Positions 38,671 through 57,353 of a DNA stretch of 64,000 bases are shown piece after piece. Position 1 is the stretch's first letter; the number at the start of each line of letters is the position of its first letter. The stretch lies in NCBI RefSeq assembly GCF_016804325.1, contig NZ_CP043627.1, forward strand, positions 5,501,001 to 5,565,000, given 5' to 3'. The notes beneath the pieces are model-generated. The model saw nothing but the letters and a program-made list of their open reading frames with translations, made no database searches and was not told the DNA's origin. This DNA comes from Methylobacterium aquaticum (GTDB taxonomy: Bacteria; Pseudomonadota; Alphaproteobacteria; Rhizobiales; Beijerinckiaceae). The position numbers were made by a program, and so were the translations under genes.

Positions 38671-41600
38671 ATGGCCGTGACCGAGGATGTCGTCGCGCGG
38701 CTCGCCGATGAGGCGGGCATCGCTGCCGACTACACCGACGCCTTCGGCCAGCGCGTCGAGACCCCGCTCTCCGTGCGCCAGGGGCTGCTCGCCGCCCTCG
38801 GCCTGCCGGCCGGCACCGAGGAGGAGGCGCGGGCGAGCCTCGCCCGCATCCAGGCGCTTCGCCACGGCCTGGTGGCGCCGCTGGTGCCGGTTGAGGCACG
38901 CCGTGCCGCCCGGGTGCCGGTGCGGGCGGAGGCGCGCTCCGGCACGCTGAGCTGGCGCATCGTCGACGAGCGCGGCAGCGCCCGTGACGGGCGTGTCGCG
39001 CTGGGTCCCGACACCGCCGCGATCGAGCTGCCGCCCCTCACCCCCGGCTATCACCGCCTCACGGTGACGCTGGGAGACCGGCGCGCCGAGGCGACGGTGA
39101 TCGCCGCCCCCCAGCGCTGCTGGCGCCCGCGGGCGCTGGGCGACGAGGGCGCCCGCGATTGGGGCCTCGCGGCGCAGCTCTACGGCCTGCGCTCCGCGAC
39201 CAATCTCGGCATCGGCACCTATGCCGATGCCGGCCGGGCCGCGGCGGATGCCGGCGCAAGGGGCGCGGCTTTCTTAGGGTTGAGCCCGGTCCACGCCCTG
39301 TTCTCGACCGACCGCCAGAAGGTCTCGCCCTACTCGCCGTCCTCGCGGCTCTTCCTCGAGACGCTGTTCATCGATTCCAGCACGCTGCCGGGCCTCGCCG
39401 GCAGCCGGGCCGAGCGCCTGCTCACCGACGCCGCTCCCGAGATCGCGCGCCTGCGCGACGCCTCCCTGGTCGATCATGCCGGCATCTGGCAGGTCTTGAG
39501 CCCCGTGCTCGAGGCCCTGTGGCTGGACTCGCCGGCCCGGGCCGGGCGGGACACGGAGTTCCTGGCGTTCCGCGCCGCGGGCGGTGAGAACCTGGAGGCC
39601 CACGCGACCTTCGAGGCCCTGGCCGAGCACTTTTCGAAGAAAGGTGCGAACTGGCTCGGCGACTGGCCGGAGGCCTATCGCCGCAACGGCACGCCGGAGG
39701 TGTCGGCCTTCGCCGCCGAGCACCAGGAGCGGGTATCGTATCACGCCTGGCTGCAATTCCTCGCCGACCGGCAGCTCGCTGCGGCTTCTGCCCAGGCGCT
39801 GGCCTCAGGCATGCGGCTCGGCCTCTACCGCGACCTCGCGGTCGGCGCCGATCGCGGCGGCTCGGAGATCTGGTCGCATCCGGAGCGCTTCGCCGCCGGC
39901 CTGTCGATCGGCGCGCCGCCGGACATCCTGGCCCCGAACGGCCAGGATTGGGGCCTGCCGCCCTTCGATCCGCTGGAACTGGAGCGCGACGGACTCGCGG
40001 CCTTCCGGGCCCTGGTCCAGGCCAACATGCGCCATGCCGGCGCGATCCGCATCGACCACGCCTTCCAGCTCGCCCGGCTGTTCCTGATCCCGGTCGGGGG
40101 CGGGGCGAAGGGCGGGGCCTACGTGGCGATGCCGTTCGAGGCGATGCTGGCGGTGCTGCGCCTGGAGAGCCACCGGGCGAAGTGCCTCGTCATCGCCGAG
40201 GATCTCGGCACCGCGCCGGCCGGCTTCTCCGACGCGCTGATGCAGGCCGGCATCCTGAGCTACCGCATCCTGTCCTTCGAGCGGGGAGAGGGCGGCACGT
40301 TCAAGCGCCCGGCCGAGTATCCGCGCGACGCGCTCTGCGCCATCACCACCCACGACCTGCCGACCTTCGTCGGCTGGTGGCGGGGCGTCGATACGGAACT
40401 CCGCCAGTCCCTCGGCCTCTACGATGCCGACCGCGCCGGCTCCGAGCGCGACGAGCGGGTGCATGAGCGCCGGCGCCTCGCCGAGGCGCTGAACCAGGAA
40501 GGGCTGATCCCGTCGGCGGACGTGCCGGGCGAGCCGCCCTTCGAGGCCGCGGTGCGCTTCCTCGCCCGCGCCCCCTCGGTGCTGACCGCGGTGCAGTACG
40601 AGGACATCCTGGGCGAGGTGAGCCAGGCCAACATGCCGGGCGTCACCGAGGGCTACCCGAACTGGCGCCGCAAGCTCGACCGCGACCTCGACGCGATCGC
40701 CGCGCCCGGCGGGCCCCTCGCCAAGCTGGCCGCCTCGCTCTCGTCCGAGGAGCGTGGGCCGCGCTCGGGCGCCGCGCGGCTGGCCTCGCCGCCGCCGCGG
40801 GCGACCTACCGGCTGCAATTCCACAAGGACTTCACCTTCGACCACGCGGCGAAGATCGTTCCGTACCTGGCGAAGCTCGGCATCAGCCACGTCTACGCCT
40901 CGCCGATCCACAAGGCGCGGCCGGGCTCGATGCACGGCTACGACATCGTCGATCACCGCGAGATCAACCCGGAACTCGGCGGCGAGGAGGCCTTCGTGTG
41001 CTTCAGCGACACGCTGAAGAGCCACGGGCTGAAGTTCCTGCTCGACATCGTGCCCAACCACATGGGCGTCGGCGGTGCCGACAACCCGTGGTGGCTCTCG
41101 GTGCTCGAATGGGGTGCCCTGTCGCCGGCGGCCGACGCCTTCGACATCGATTGGGGCCGGCTCGGCGCCCGCAACAAGCTCGTCGTGCCCTTCCTCGGCG
41201 ACCGCTACGGCGAGGCGCTGGAGAAGGGCGACCTCAAGCTCGCCTTCGACCCGGAGGAGGGCGGCTTCAGCGTCTGGCACTTCGAGCATCGTTTCCCGGT
41301 CAACCCGCTGAACTACCCGATCATCCTCGACCGGGCGCTCGCGGCCCTGCCGGAGGTCGGCGACGAGGGCTCGGCGGACGTCCTGTCGATCTCCGAGCGC
41401 CTGCGCCGGATGGGCGACGAGACCAATTCCGAGCGCATGGCCGCCTTCCCGGAGGAGGCGGAGGGGCTGAAGCGGCGCCTCGCCCATGCGGTCGCCGTCT
41501 CGTCCACCCTCAAGGCGGCGATCGACCGGGCGGTAACGCTGGTCAACGGCTTCAAGGGCCATCCCGACAGCTTCGGGGCGCTCCATCGCATCCTGGAGGC

Positions 41601-43593
41601 CCAGGCCTACCGCCTCGCCCATTGGCGGGTCGCGGCGAGCGACATCAACTATCGCCGCTTCTTCGACGTGAACTCGCTCGCCGGGCTCAAGGTCGAGGAC
41701 AGGCGGGTGTTCGAGGGCGCCCACGCGATGCTGTTCCGCCAGATCCGCGAGGGACGGATCGACGGCCTGCGCATCGACCACATCGACGGGCTCGCCGATC
41801 CGGCGGGCTATGCCCGCGCGCTCCAGGCGGCTTTGGGGCCCGGCTTCTACATCGTGGTGGAGAAGATCCTGGAGCCCGGCGAGAAGTTGCGCCCCTGGCC
41901 GATCGCCGGCACCACCGGCTACGACGTGCTCAACCAGATCGACGGGCTGTTCGTCGACCAGGACAAGCGCGAGGCGGTGGCCAGGCTCTATGCCGGGGCG
42001 AGCGGCATGGACGAGCCCTACGCGTACCTCTTGCGCAATGTGAAGGGCGAGATCCTGGAAACCAGCTTCGCCAGCGAGCTGGAAGTCCTGACCTCGGACC
42101 TCAAGCAGGTGGCCGATGCCGACCGGCGCACCCGCGACTTCTCGGTCAACGCCCTGCGCCAGGCGCTCTCCGAGATCATCGCCCGCTTCCCGGTCTATCG
42201 CAGCTACCTCGGCTCGGACCTCGACGAGAACGAGATCGAGCCGGAGGACCTGAAGCTCATCGGCGACACGGTGCGCAAGGCCAAGCGCCGCTCCAGCCTG
42301 CCCGACCGCTCGGTGCATGATTTCGCCGAACGGGTCCTGCTCGGCCGGATCGACACCGAGGGGCCGGGCCGGCCCGACCCGGAGGTGGTGCGCCGCTTCC
42401 GCCGCCGCTTCCAGCAGCTCACCGGCCCGGTGATGGCGAAGAGCCTGGAGGACACCCTGTTCTACCGCTTCGTCGAGCTTCTGGCGCTCAACGAGGTCGG
42501 GGGCGATCCGGGCGAGTACGGCGTCACGGCGGAGCATTTCCACGCGCTCCAGGCCGCTCGCGCCCGCGACTGGCCGAACGCGATGATCACCACCGCCACC
42601 CACGACACCAAGCGCGGCGAGGATGCCCGGACCCGGCTGCTGGCCTTGTCGGAGGTCCCGGAGGAATGGGCCGACGCCTGGGCCCTGTGGGGCGAACTGG
42701 CAAAGCCCCACCTCTCGCAGGTCGAGGGCGAGGCCGCGCCCGATGCCAACGACCAGTGGATGTTCCTGCAGGCGATCCTCGGCGCCTGGCCGCTGGAACT
42801 GCTGACGGACTCTCCCGACCCGAAGGATGTCGAGGAGTTCCGCAAGCGGCTCGGCGCCTATGCCGAGAAGGCGATGCGCGAGGGCAAGCGCCGGTCGAGC
42901 TGGGTCAATGTCGACGAGGCCTACGAGGGCGCGGTCGCCAAGCTCTTCGATGCCCTGGTGGCGCCGGACTCGGAATTCCTGCGGGAATTCAGACCCTTCG
43001 CCGAGCGTCTGGCCCGGGTCGGCATGGTGACGGGCCTCGCCCGCTCGGCACTGAAATGCACTCTGCCGGGCCTGCCCGACATCTACCAGGGCACGGAGTT
43101 CTGGGACTTCTCCTTCGTCGATCCCGACAACCGCCGCCCGGTCGATTACGCCGAGCGCGAGGCGGCGCTCGGCCAGGACGCGGCCCTCGAAGACCTGCTG
43201 GCCTCCTGGCCCGACGGGAGGATCAAGCAGCGGGTGCTGGCCCGGCTGCTCGCCGACCGCGCGGCCCATCCCGGCTTCTACGCCGAGGCCGATTACGCGC
43301 CGGTGGCGGCCGAAGGGCCGGGGGCCGACCGCCTCGTCGCCTTCCTGCGCCAGGACGCGACCGCCGGCTCGGAGGCCGGCGACCTGCTGGTGGCGGTGCC
43401 CCGCCGCGTCGCCGCCGAGGAGGGCCTGCGCCTCGCGGGTGCCTTTGCCGGCACGAGCCTGCCGGTGCCCGAGGGCAGCGTCTGGCGCGATCTGGTGACG
43501 GGCGAGGAGATCCGGTCCGAGGGCGGGCGACTGTCGATTGGTCGACTCTTCTCGCGCCTCCCCCTGGCGGTTCTGCGCCACTCCGCCAGTTGA
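38671..43593 (+). CDS. malQ-treY: Fusion of 4-alpha-glucanotransferase (MalQ) and malto-oligosyltrehalose synthase (TreY)
   Basis: The 1640-residue product is a fusion. Residues 1-690 are GH77 amylomaltase: SPYSPSSRLFLETLFID, nucleophile Asp462 (AIRIDHAF), acid/base Glu510 (VIAEDLGTAP) and Asp562 (TTHDLPTF). Residues 711-1640 are TreY: ATYRLQFHKDFTF, nucleophile Asp1036 (GLRIDHIDGLADP), Glu1064 (VVEKILEPGEK) and Asp1312 (ATHDTKRGED). A linker of about 20 residues joins them. MalQ lengthens short maltodextrins, giving TreY the longer chains it needs to make maltooligosyl-trehalose. Both active sites look complete and no stop or frameshift interrupts the fusion. Confidence 0.94.
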   Translation: MAVTEDVVARLADEAGIAADYTDAFGQRVETPLSVRQGLLAALGLPAGTEEEARASLARIQALRHGLVAPLVPVEARRAARVPVRAEARSGTLSWRIVDERGSARDGRVALGPDTAAIELPPLTPGYHRLTVTLGDRRAEATVIAAPQRCWRPRALGDEGARDWGLAAQLYGLRSATNLGIGTYADAGRAAADAGARGAAFLGLSPVHALFSTDRQKVSPYSPSSRLFLETLFIDSSTLPGLAGSRAERLLTDAAPEIARLRDASLVDHAGIWQVLSPVLEALWLDSPARAGRDTEFLAFRAAGGENLEAHATFEALAEHFSKKGANWLGDWPEAYRRNGTPEVSAFAAEHQERVSYHAWLQFLADRQLAAASAQALASGMRLGLYRDLAVGADRGGSEIWSHPERFAAGLSIGAPPDILAPNGQDWGLPPFDPLELERDGLAAFRALVQANMRHAGAIRIDHAFQLARLFLIPVGGGAKGGAYVAMPFEAMLAVLRLESHRAKCLVIAEDLGTAPAGFSDALMQAGILSYRILSFERGEGGTFKRPAEYPRDALCAITTHDLPTFVGWWRGVDTELRQSLGLYDADRAGSERDERVHERRRLAEALNQEGLIPSADVPGEPPFEAAVRFLARAPSVLTAVQYEDILGEVSQANMPGVTEGYPNWRRKLDRDLDAIAAPGGPLAKLAASLSSEERGPRSGAARLASPPPRATYRLQFHKDFTFDHAAKIVPYLAKLGISHVYASPIHKARPGSMHGYDIVDHREINPELGGEEAFVCFSDTLKSHGLKFLLDIVPNHMGVGGADNPWWLSVLEWGALSPAADAFDIDWGRLGARNKLVVPFLGDRYGEALEKGDLKLAFDPEEGGFSVWHFEHRFPVNPLNYPIILDRALAALPEVGDEGSADVLSISERLRRMGDETNSERMAAFPEEAEGLKRRLAHAVAVSSTLKAAIDRAVTLVNGFKGHPDSFGALHRILEAQAYRLAHWRVAASDINYRRFFDVNSLAGLKVEDRRVFEGAHAMLFRQIREGRIDGLRIDHIDGLADPAGYARALQAALGPGFYIVVEKILEPGEKLRPWPIAGTTGYDVLNQIDGLFVDQDKREAVARLYAGASGMDEPYAYLLRNVKGEILETSFASELEVLTSDLKQVADADRRTRDFSVNALRQALSEIIARFPVYRSYLGSDLDENEIEPEDLKLIGDTVRKAKRRSSLPDRSVHDFAERVLLGRIDTEGPGRPDPEVVRRFRRRFQQLTGPVMAKSLEDTLFYRFVELLALNEVGGDPGEYGVTAEHFHALQAARARDWPNAMITTATHDTKRGEDARTRLLALSEVPEEWADAWALWGELAKPHLSQVEGEAAPDANDQWMFLQAILGAWPLELLTDSPDPKDVEEFRKRLGAYAEKAMREGKRRSSWVNVDEAYEGAVAKLFDALVAPDSEFLREFRPFAERLARVGMVTGLARSALKCTLPGLPDIYQGTEFWDFSFVDPDNRRPVDYAEREAALGQDAALEDLLASWPDGRIKQRVLARLLADRAAHPGFYAEADYAPVAAEGPGADRLVAFLRQDATAGSEAGDLLVAVPRRVAAEEGLRLAGAFAGTSLPVPEGSVWRDLVTGEEIRSEGGRLSIGRLFSRLPLAVLRHSAS

Positions 43594-43599
43594 GACCTC

Positions 43600-43632
43600 G
43601 GGCCGGCCACACCCCTCGGGTGGGGCCGGCCC
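43600..43632 (+). terminator. GC hairpin between malQ-treY and glgE
   Basis: GGGCCGGCC (43600-43608) and GGCCGGCCC (43624-43632) pair, with further imperfect pairing inside (ACACCCC/GTGGGG). There is no T-run, so partial attenuation or mRNA protection is more likely than full termination. Confidence 0.35.
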
Positions 43633-43671
43633 GCCTGAGATGAACGAGAAAGAGCAGGCAGGATCGGGCCG

Positions 43672-47079
<3,408 letters not shown>

Positions 47080-47091
47080 CCGGTAGCGTTC

Positions 47092-47119
47092 CGGCGCGGA
47101 AGGGCGACCCTCCGCGCCG
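47092..47119 (+). terminator. Hairpin between glgE and treS
   Basis: CGGCGCGGAAGGG and CCCTCCGCGCCG pair with one bulged A and a three-base loop, 13 bases after glgE. No T-run follows, so read-through to treS is likely. Confidence 0.4.
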
Positions 47120-47128
47120 TCAGGCATC

Positions 47129-47153
47129 CGAACTCTCCCCGGCGCCCCGCGTT
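47129..47153 (+). promoter_or_regulatory. Possible EcfG-like promoter upstream of treS
   Basis: CGAAC, a 16-base spacer and CGTT differ by one base from the EcfG consensus. The site ends 66 bases before the treS ATG, in the only sizeable gap (140 bases) of the operon. A chance match is quite possible. Confidence 0.35.
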
Positions 47154-47219
47154 GAGCTCGAAGCACCGCGACAGCCGACAGCCCGGCGCCACGACCCGAT
47201 CGAATGAGGCTTTGACGCG

Positions 47220-50483
<3,264 letters not shown>

Positions 50484-50486
50484 CCC

Positions 50487-53003
<2,517 letters not shown>

Positions 53004-53045
53004 TGACGTAGGGGTCGGTCACAAGATGTGGCGCGGTTCTTCCTC

Positions 53046-53235
53046 CTCTCCCCGCGGGCGGGGAGAGGGCTCCGGCGACCTCGTCGTCGACGGAGCTAGC
53101 GCAGGCGTAGCCGAAGCGAGGGTGAGGGGGTGTCAACGAGTGAGACTTCTCCGGAAACACCCCCTCACCCTCGCCCTGCGGGCTCGCCGCGTCACCTGAA
53201 CGGTGACACGGCCCTCTCCCCGCCCGCGGGGAGAG
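53046..53235 (+). repeat. GC-rich palindromic repeat, family B copy 2 (432-bp gap after glgB)
   Basis: Perfect 25-base outer arms lie at 53046-53070 and 53211-53235 (core CCCCGCGGGCGGGG). A second perfect 18-base pair, GCGAGGGTGAGGGGGTGT (53116-53133) with its complement (53157-53174), is nested inside. It starts 43 bases after glgB. The remaining 53236-53435 holds only an AT-richer stretch (53260-53310) that may contain the promoter of the FkbM gene. Confidence 0.85.
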
Positions 53236-53435
53236 GGGAGGGCCCGCGCCTTTCTGGTGCGTTGATTGATATACTGGTCAGAGGTAACGACCTCTCACAA
53301 AATTCTTGATCGTAGACCCACGGTCTTTACTGCGCCGCGCCACACCCGCTTAACCGAGAAACCCGAACCCGCTTCGGCTCCCCGCCCCCGATCTGCTATG
53401 AACTTCCAGCGATCGGCGAGAGGGTCAGTCATCCC

Positions 53436-54254
53436 ATGTTGACGGCGTTGTCCAAGCAGTTGATGCCGCCATGGATGCAATCCATGGCCCGGCGAGCCAA
53501 GTTGGAGCGCTCGCTGAAGACCTTCGAGCGGCGAGTCGTGTCGCATCGCTTCGGCGGGATCGATCTGAAGGTTAGCCTGTGCGATCCGGTCGGGGCCGAA
53601 TGGTACGATCACGATTCCGGCAACCTCGCGGAGATCACCTTCTTCAAGGAGAGCGGGGCGCTCAAGGACGGCGCGGTCGTGTTCGATCTCGGCGCGCACC
53701 AGGCCGTGGTGGCGCTCCAGCTCGCCACCCATGTCGGTCAGACCGGCCGGGTCGTGGCGCTCGAGGCCAACCCGCACAACGCCCGGGTCGCCAACGAGAA
53801 CGTCGCGCTGAACGGCGTCCGCAACCTGACGATCCTGCACGCCGCGGCGGCGAGCGAGGACGGGGTGCTGGAGTTCAACGAGAGCCTGAACGGCCAGGTC
53901 GACGGCGGCGCCGGCACCCACGGCAAGGTCCAGGTCAAGAGCCGCTCGATCGACAGCCTGGTCGCCGAGTTCGGCACGCCGGACATCGTCTACGTCGATG
54001 TTGAGGGCTTCGAATGCGCGGTGCTGGACGGCGCCGGCGCGTCGCTCGACCGGATTCCGAACTGGTTCATCGAGGTCCATGGCGGGGCCGGCCTGGAAAA
54101 GTTCGGCGGGTCTGTCGACAGGCTGCTCGGCTCCTTCCCGGCCGACCGGTTCAAGCGCCATTTCTGCCGCTCGGACGAGGGGCCGTTCGTTCCCTTGAGC
54201 GAGACCGGCTCGCTCGAAGGCACCCGCTGGTTCTTCATCGCCACGCGGGTCTGA
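53436..54254 (+). CDS. FkbM-family methyltransferase
   Basis: The 272-residue product has the FkbM fold. The SAM motif VVFDLGAHQAVVALQLA sits near residues 80-96, then RVVALEANPHNARVANENVALNG, and the FkbM hallmark PDIVYVDVEGFECAVLDGA near 181-199. Basic residues open the N-terminus (PPWMQSMARRAKLERS). Family members O-methylate sugars or polyketides; the target is unknown. No polysaccharide genes flank it, so context gives no substrate. Confidence 0.85.
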   Translation: MLTALSKQLMPPWMQSMARRAKLERSLKTFERRVVSHRFGGIDLKVSLCDPVGAEWYDHDSGNLAEITFFKESGALKDGAVVFDLGAHQAVVALQLATHVGQTGRVVALEANPHNARVANENVALNGVRNLTILHAAAASEDGVLEFNESLNGQVDGGAGTHGKVQVKSRSIDSLVAEFGTPDIVYVDVEGFECAVLDGAGASLDRIPNWFIEVHGGAGLEKFGGSVDRLLGSFPADRFKRHFCRSDEGPFVPLSETGSLEGTRWFFIATRV

Positions 54255-54331
54255 TCGTCGCCCGCTCCGGCTTGCGCCGGAGCGTCCTCCTTGCGATGCC
54301 TGGGTCTCCCGTCGCAACGGTGAGTCCCAGC

Positions 54332-55540
54332 ATGACCGTCCCGCCCCTGCCCGACACGATGCCGCCGGTGAGCCGCGAGGCGGCCGGGGTGTGGCCGAGC
54401 GGCATCGGCGAGCTCGTGGCCTATGGCGTCGAGCGGCCCGGCCTGATCCCGCTCTGGGTCGGGGAGGGCGACCGGCCGACGCCGGTCTTCATCGCCGAGG
54501 CGGCGCAGCGGGCCCTTCGCGACGGCGCCACCTTCTACACCCGGATGCTCGGCATCCCGCCGCTGCGCGAGGCCCTGGCCGAGTACGTCTCGCGGCTCTA
54601 CCGTGATCCCGTCGGCCCCGAGCGGTTCTTCGTGACGGTGGGCGGCATGCACGCCTTCCACACCGCGATTCGCATCGCCGCCGAGCCCGGCGACGAGGTG
54701 GTGCTGCCGACCCCGACCTGGTCGAACTTCTTCGGCGCGGTCGCGATGCAGGGCGCCAGGCCCGTCCCGGTGCCGATGCAGTTCGATGCGGGCAGCGGCT
54801 GGAGCCTCGACATCGCCCGGATCGCCGCCGCGATCACCCCGCGCACCCGCGCCATCGTCCTCAACACTCCGGCGAACCCGACCGGCTGGGTCGCGACCTG
54901 GGCCGACCTCGCGGCGGTCCTGGACATCGCGCGCCGCCACGATCTCTGGATCGTCGCCGACGAGATCTACGGCCGGTTCTGCTTCGATCCCGCGCACGAG
55001 GCCGAGGGTCGGGCGCCCTCGATCCGCGACGTCTGGCAGCCGGAGGACCGCGACCGGGTGCTGTTCGTCCAGACGTTTTCCAAGAACTGGGCGATGACCG
55101 GCTGGCGCGTCGGCTGGCTGGAGGGACCGGCCTCGATCGGCCGGATCGTCGACGGGCTCGTGCTCTACGGCACGTCGGGCGTCGCCACCTTCCTCCAGCA
55201 CGCCGCGATCACGGCGATCCGGGAGGGCGAATCGCTCGTCGCCGACCAGATCGCCCAGGCCCGGGCCGGGCGCGCCATCGTCTGCGACGCGCTCGGCACG
55301 GTGCCGGGCGTCGAGCTGCCGTCGCCCCCCGGGGCCTTCTACGCCTTCCCGCGGGTACCGTCCGAGCCGGACGACGTCCGCCTCGCCAAGCGCATCGTCG
55401 ATCGGGCGAATGTCGGCCTCGCTCCCGGCTCGGCCTTCGGGCCCGGCGGGGAGGGCTTCTTGCGGTTGTGCTTTGCCCGCTCGGCCGCCGATCTCACGGA
55501 GGCGATGCGCCGGATGGTGCCGGTGCTGGGGGAGCGGTGA
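54332..55540 (+). CDS. PLP-dependent aminotransferase (class I/II)
   Basis: The 402-residue product is of the aspartate-aminotransferase fold. The PLP lysine is Lys251 in TFSKNWAMTGWRVGW, the Asp/Tyr segment is WIVADEIYGRF, and the NTPANPTGW motif is present. The amino-group acceptor cannot be deduced. The start is uncertain: an ATG at 54296 gives twelve more residues and neither start has a strong RBS. It follows the FkbM gene by 77 bases and is ended by a family A palindrome. Confidence 0.88.
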   Translation: MTVPPLPDTMPPVSREAAGVWPSGIGELVAYGVERPGLIPLWVGEGDRPTPVFIAEAAQRALRDGATFYTRMLGIPPLREALAEYVSRLYRDPVGPERFFVTVGGMHAFHTAIRIAAEPGDEVVLPTPTWSNFFGAVAMQGARPVPVPMQFDAGSGWSLDIARIAAAITPRTRAIVLNTPANPTGWVATWADLAAVLDIARRHDLWIVADEIYGRFCFDPAHEAEGRAPSIRDVWQPEDRDRVLFVQTFSKNWAMTGWRVGWLEGPASIGRIVDGLVLYGTSGVATFLQHAAITAIREGESLVADQIAQARAGRAIVCDALGTVPGVELPSPPGAFYAFPRVPSEPDDVRLAKRIVDRANVGLAPGSAFGPGGEGFLRLCFARSAADLTEAMRRMVPVLGER

Positions 55541-55582
55541 GAGCCAGTGGGTAGGTTCAAAGACGATGTCGTCCCACCCTCG

Positions 55583-55703
55583 ACCTCATCCTGAGGTGTC
55601 AGTCGATCGAAGATCGACTGACCTCGAAGGAGGGCTCCAGAGACCATAGCGATCCCTGGAGCCCTCCTTCGAGGCTCACGTCGTTCGCACCTCAGGATGA
55701 GGT
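55583..55703 (+). repeat. Modular palindromic element, family A copy 4
   Basis: Outer arms at 55583-55598 and 55688-55703 match the other copies. The left side module is a hairpin with arms GTCAGTCGATC and GATCGACTGAC and loop GAA. The right is a GCTC-type module without a perfect hairpin. The central stem CTCGAAGGAGGGCTCCAG is conserved. It lies between the convergent aminotransferase and PhnA-like genes. Confidence 0.87.
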
Positions 55704-55753
55704 CCCGGGTAGGATGGAAAAAGCGCGCGGGGTGACGACCGCCAAGCGTGGCT

Positions 55754-56050
55754 TCACCGCTTGCGCACGAACTCCGTGCGCAACACCAGACCCTTGATGG
55801 TATCGTGCCGGCAATCGATCTCGTCGGGATCGTCGGTCAGCCGGATCGAGCGGATCACCGTGCCCTGCTTGAGGGTCTGGTTGGCGCCCTTGACCTTCAG
55901 GTCCTTGATCAGGGTGACGGAATCGCCGTCGTTCAGCACGTTGCCGGAGGCGTCGCGGACCTCCCGGGTCGCGGCGGCTTTCATCTCGCTGCCTGGGCGC
56001 CATTCGCCCGTCGCCTCGTCGTACACGTAATCGTCGTCGGCACCCGTCAC
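55754..56050 (-). CDS. PhnA/YjdM-like protein (alkylphosphonate-associated family)
   Basis: The 98-residue product has the C-terminal PhnA core with GNVLNDGDSVTLIKDLKVKG, a QTLKQGTVIRSIRL strand and the conserved end EIDCRHDTIKGLVLRTEFVRK. The N-terminal zinc-ribbon of long PhnA proteins is absent; instead there is VYDEATGEWRPGSEMK. Despite the name, the family has no proven role in phosphonate use. A GTG start with GGAGG ten bases upstream is chosen; no ATG fits. Confidence 0.82.
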   Translation of the reverse strand: MTGADDDYVYDEATGEWRPGSEMKAAATREVRDASGNVLNDGDSVTLIKDLKVKGANQTLKQGTVIRSIRLTDDPDEIDCRHDTIKGLVLRTEFVRKR

Positions 56051-56124
56051 GCCCGTCCGTCCTCCGTTGCGTCGGCCTTGTCGCCGGGCGGGACGGTCCG
56101 CCGCAAGGGGGCTGGGGTAAGGTG

Positions 56125-57012
56125 TCAGATCACCGGCAGCCCGCGCTGCTTGGCCTCTTCCGCGGGCTCGACGTGGATCGTCACCACGGCGCCTTCCACC
56201 GCGCCTTCGATCGCGGCTTCCAGCCGGTCGCAGATCGCGTGCGATTCCGCCACCGTCATCTCGCCCGGCACCACGAGGTGGAAATCGATGAAGGTGACCT
56301 GGCCGGCATGCCGCGTGCGCACGTCGTGGGCTTCGAGCGCGCCCTCGCCGTGCTCGGAGATCAGCCGGCGGATCTGCCCCACCATCTCGGCGGGCGCCGC
56401 CTCGTCCATCAGGCCGTTGACCGAGTCGCGCACCATCGTGCCGCCCGACCACAGGATGTTGACCGCCACCACCGCGGCGATGATCGGATCGAGGATCGCC
56501 CAGCCGGTCGCCGTGGCGGCGCCTAAGCCGATCAGCACGCCGCCGGAGGTGAACACGTCGGCCAGCACGTGCTTGCCGTCGGCCACCAGGGCGGGCGAGC
56601 GCCAGTCGCGCCCGCGCCGGACCAGCATCATGCCCCAGACCAGGTTGATGATCGTGGCGACGCCGTTGACCGCGACGCCGACCAGGGGCGCATCGAGGGT
56701 CTTGGGCGCCAGGATCGCGTCGTAGGCATCGCGCAGGATCACCACCGCGGCGACGATGATGAGCGCACCCTCGATCACCGCCGAGAAATACTCGGCCTTG
56801 TGGTGGCCGTAGGGGTGGTTCTGGTCGGCGGGCTGGGCGGCGACGCGCAGGGCCACGAAGGCCGTCATCGCCGCCACCACGTTGATGATGCTCTCGAGCG
56901 CATCCGAATAGAGCGCGAGGCTGCCGGTGATCCACCAGGCGAAGAACTTGAGGGCGAGCACCAGGAGCCCGACCCCGGCGCTGGCGAGGGCGGCGGCTTG
57001 CGCACGTTCCAT
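56125..57012 (-). CDS. Cation diffusion facilitator (CDF) family metal transporter
   Basis: This 295-residue inner-membrane antiporter exports divalent metal ions (Zn, Fe, Co or Mn; specificity not readable). About six membrane segments are visible. Metal-site motifs are SLALYSDALESIIN (segment 2) and HVLADVFTSGG (HxxxD, segment 5). The loop NHPYGHHKAEYF is typical. A C-terminal cytoplasmic domain starts near residue 210 (LISEHGEGALEAHDVRTRHAG). The PhnA-like gene lies 74 bases downstream. The start is chosen as the first Met with a family-like N-terminus. Confidence 0.9.
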   Translation of the reverse strand: MERAQAAALASAGVGLLVLALKFFAWWITGSLALYSDALESIINVVAAMTAFVALRVAAQPADQNHPYGHHKAEYFSAVIEGALIIVAAVVILRDAYDAILAPKTLDAPLVGVAVNGVATIINLVWGMMLVRRGRDWRSPALVADGKHVLADVFTSGGVLIGLGAATATGWAILDPIIAAVVAVNILWSGGTMVRDSVNGLMDEAAPAEMVGQIRRLISEHGEGALEAHDVRTRHAGQVTFIDFHLVVPGEMTVAESHAICDRLEAAIEGAVEGAVVTIHVEPAEEAKQRGLPVI

Positions 57013-57146
57013 GACGATGTTCCGAGAGGCGAGGGCGATGCCGCGAGGCGTGACGACACCCGCTGCGGCGCGGCGCCGCTCCCATAGGGCGGCACCCCCG
57101 GGAAGGCCACGGCACAGGTCATAGCTCAGGCTATGACCCTGGGGCA

Positions 57147-57353
57147 TCAGGCGGTGGCCGGCCGTTCCGCTACCGAGCGGGCCTGCTCGCGCAGGCGGCT
57201 CACCTGGGCCCGCGCCCGGGCGGTCGCCGCCTTGCGGGCGTAGTGCTGGCGCATGAAGCCGAAGCGGGCGGAGGCCGCGAGGCTGTCCAGCCGCGCGGCT
57301 TCCGCCTCCCACCAGACGACGAGCTCGGCATCGAGGGTCGGATGGCTGGCCAT
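57147..57353 (-). CDS. Small basic helical protein, function unknown
   Basis: The 68-residue product is entirely helical in appearance, with Ala/Arg-rich heptads (QHYARKAATARARAQVSRLREQARS) that suggest a short coiled coil. A strong AGGAG ribosome-binding site lies eight bases before the ATG, which is the main support. No family recognised. It is divergent from queA. Confidence 0.6.
   Translation of the reverse strand: MASHPTLDAELVVWWEAEAARLDSLAASARFGFMRQHYARKAATARARAQVSRLREQARSVAERPATA

Noticed and set aside
54014..54331. An N-terminal extension of the aminotransferase across the FkbM gene
   Set aside because: It would overlap the conserved C-terminal half of the FkbM protein in another frame.
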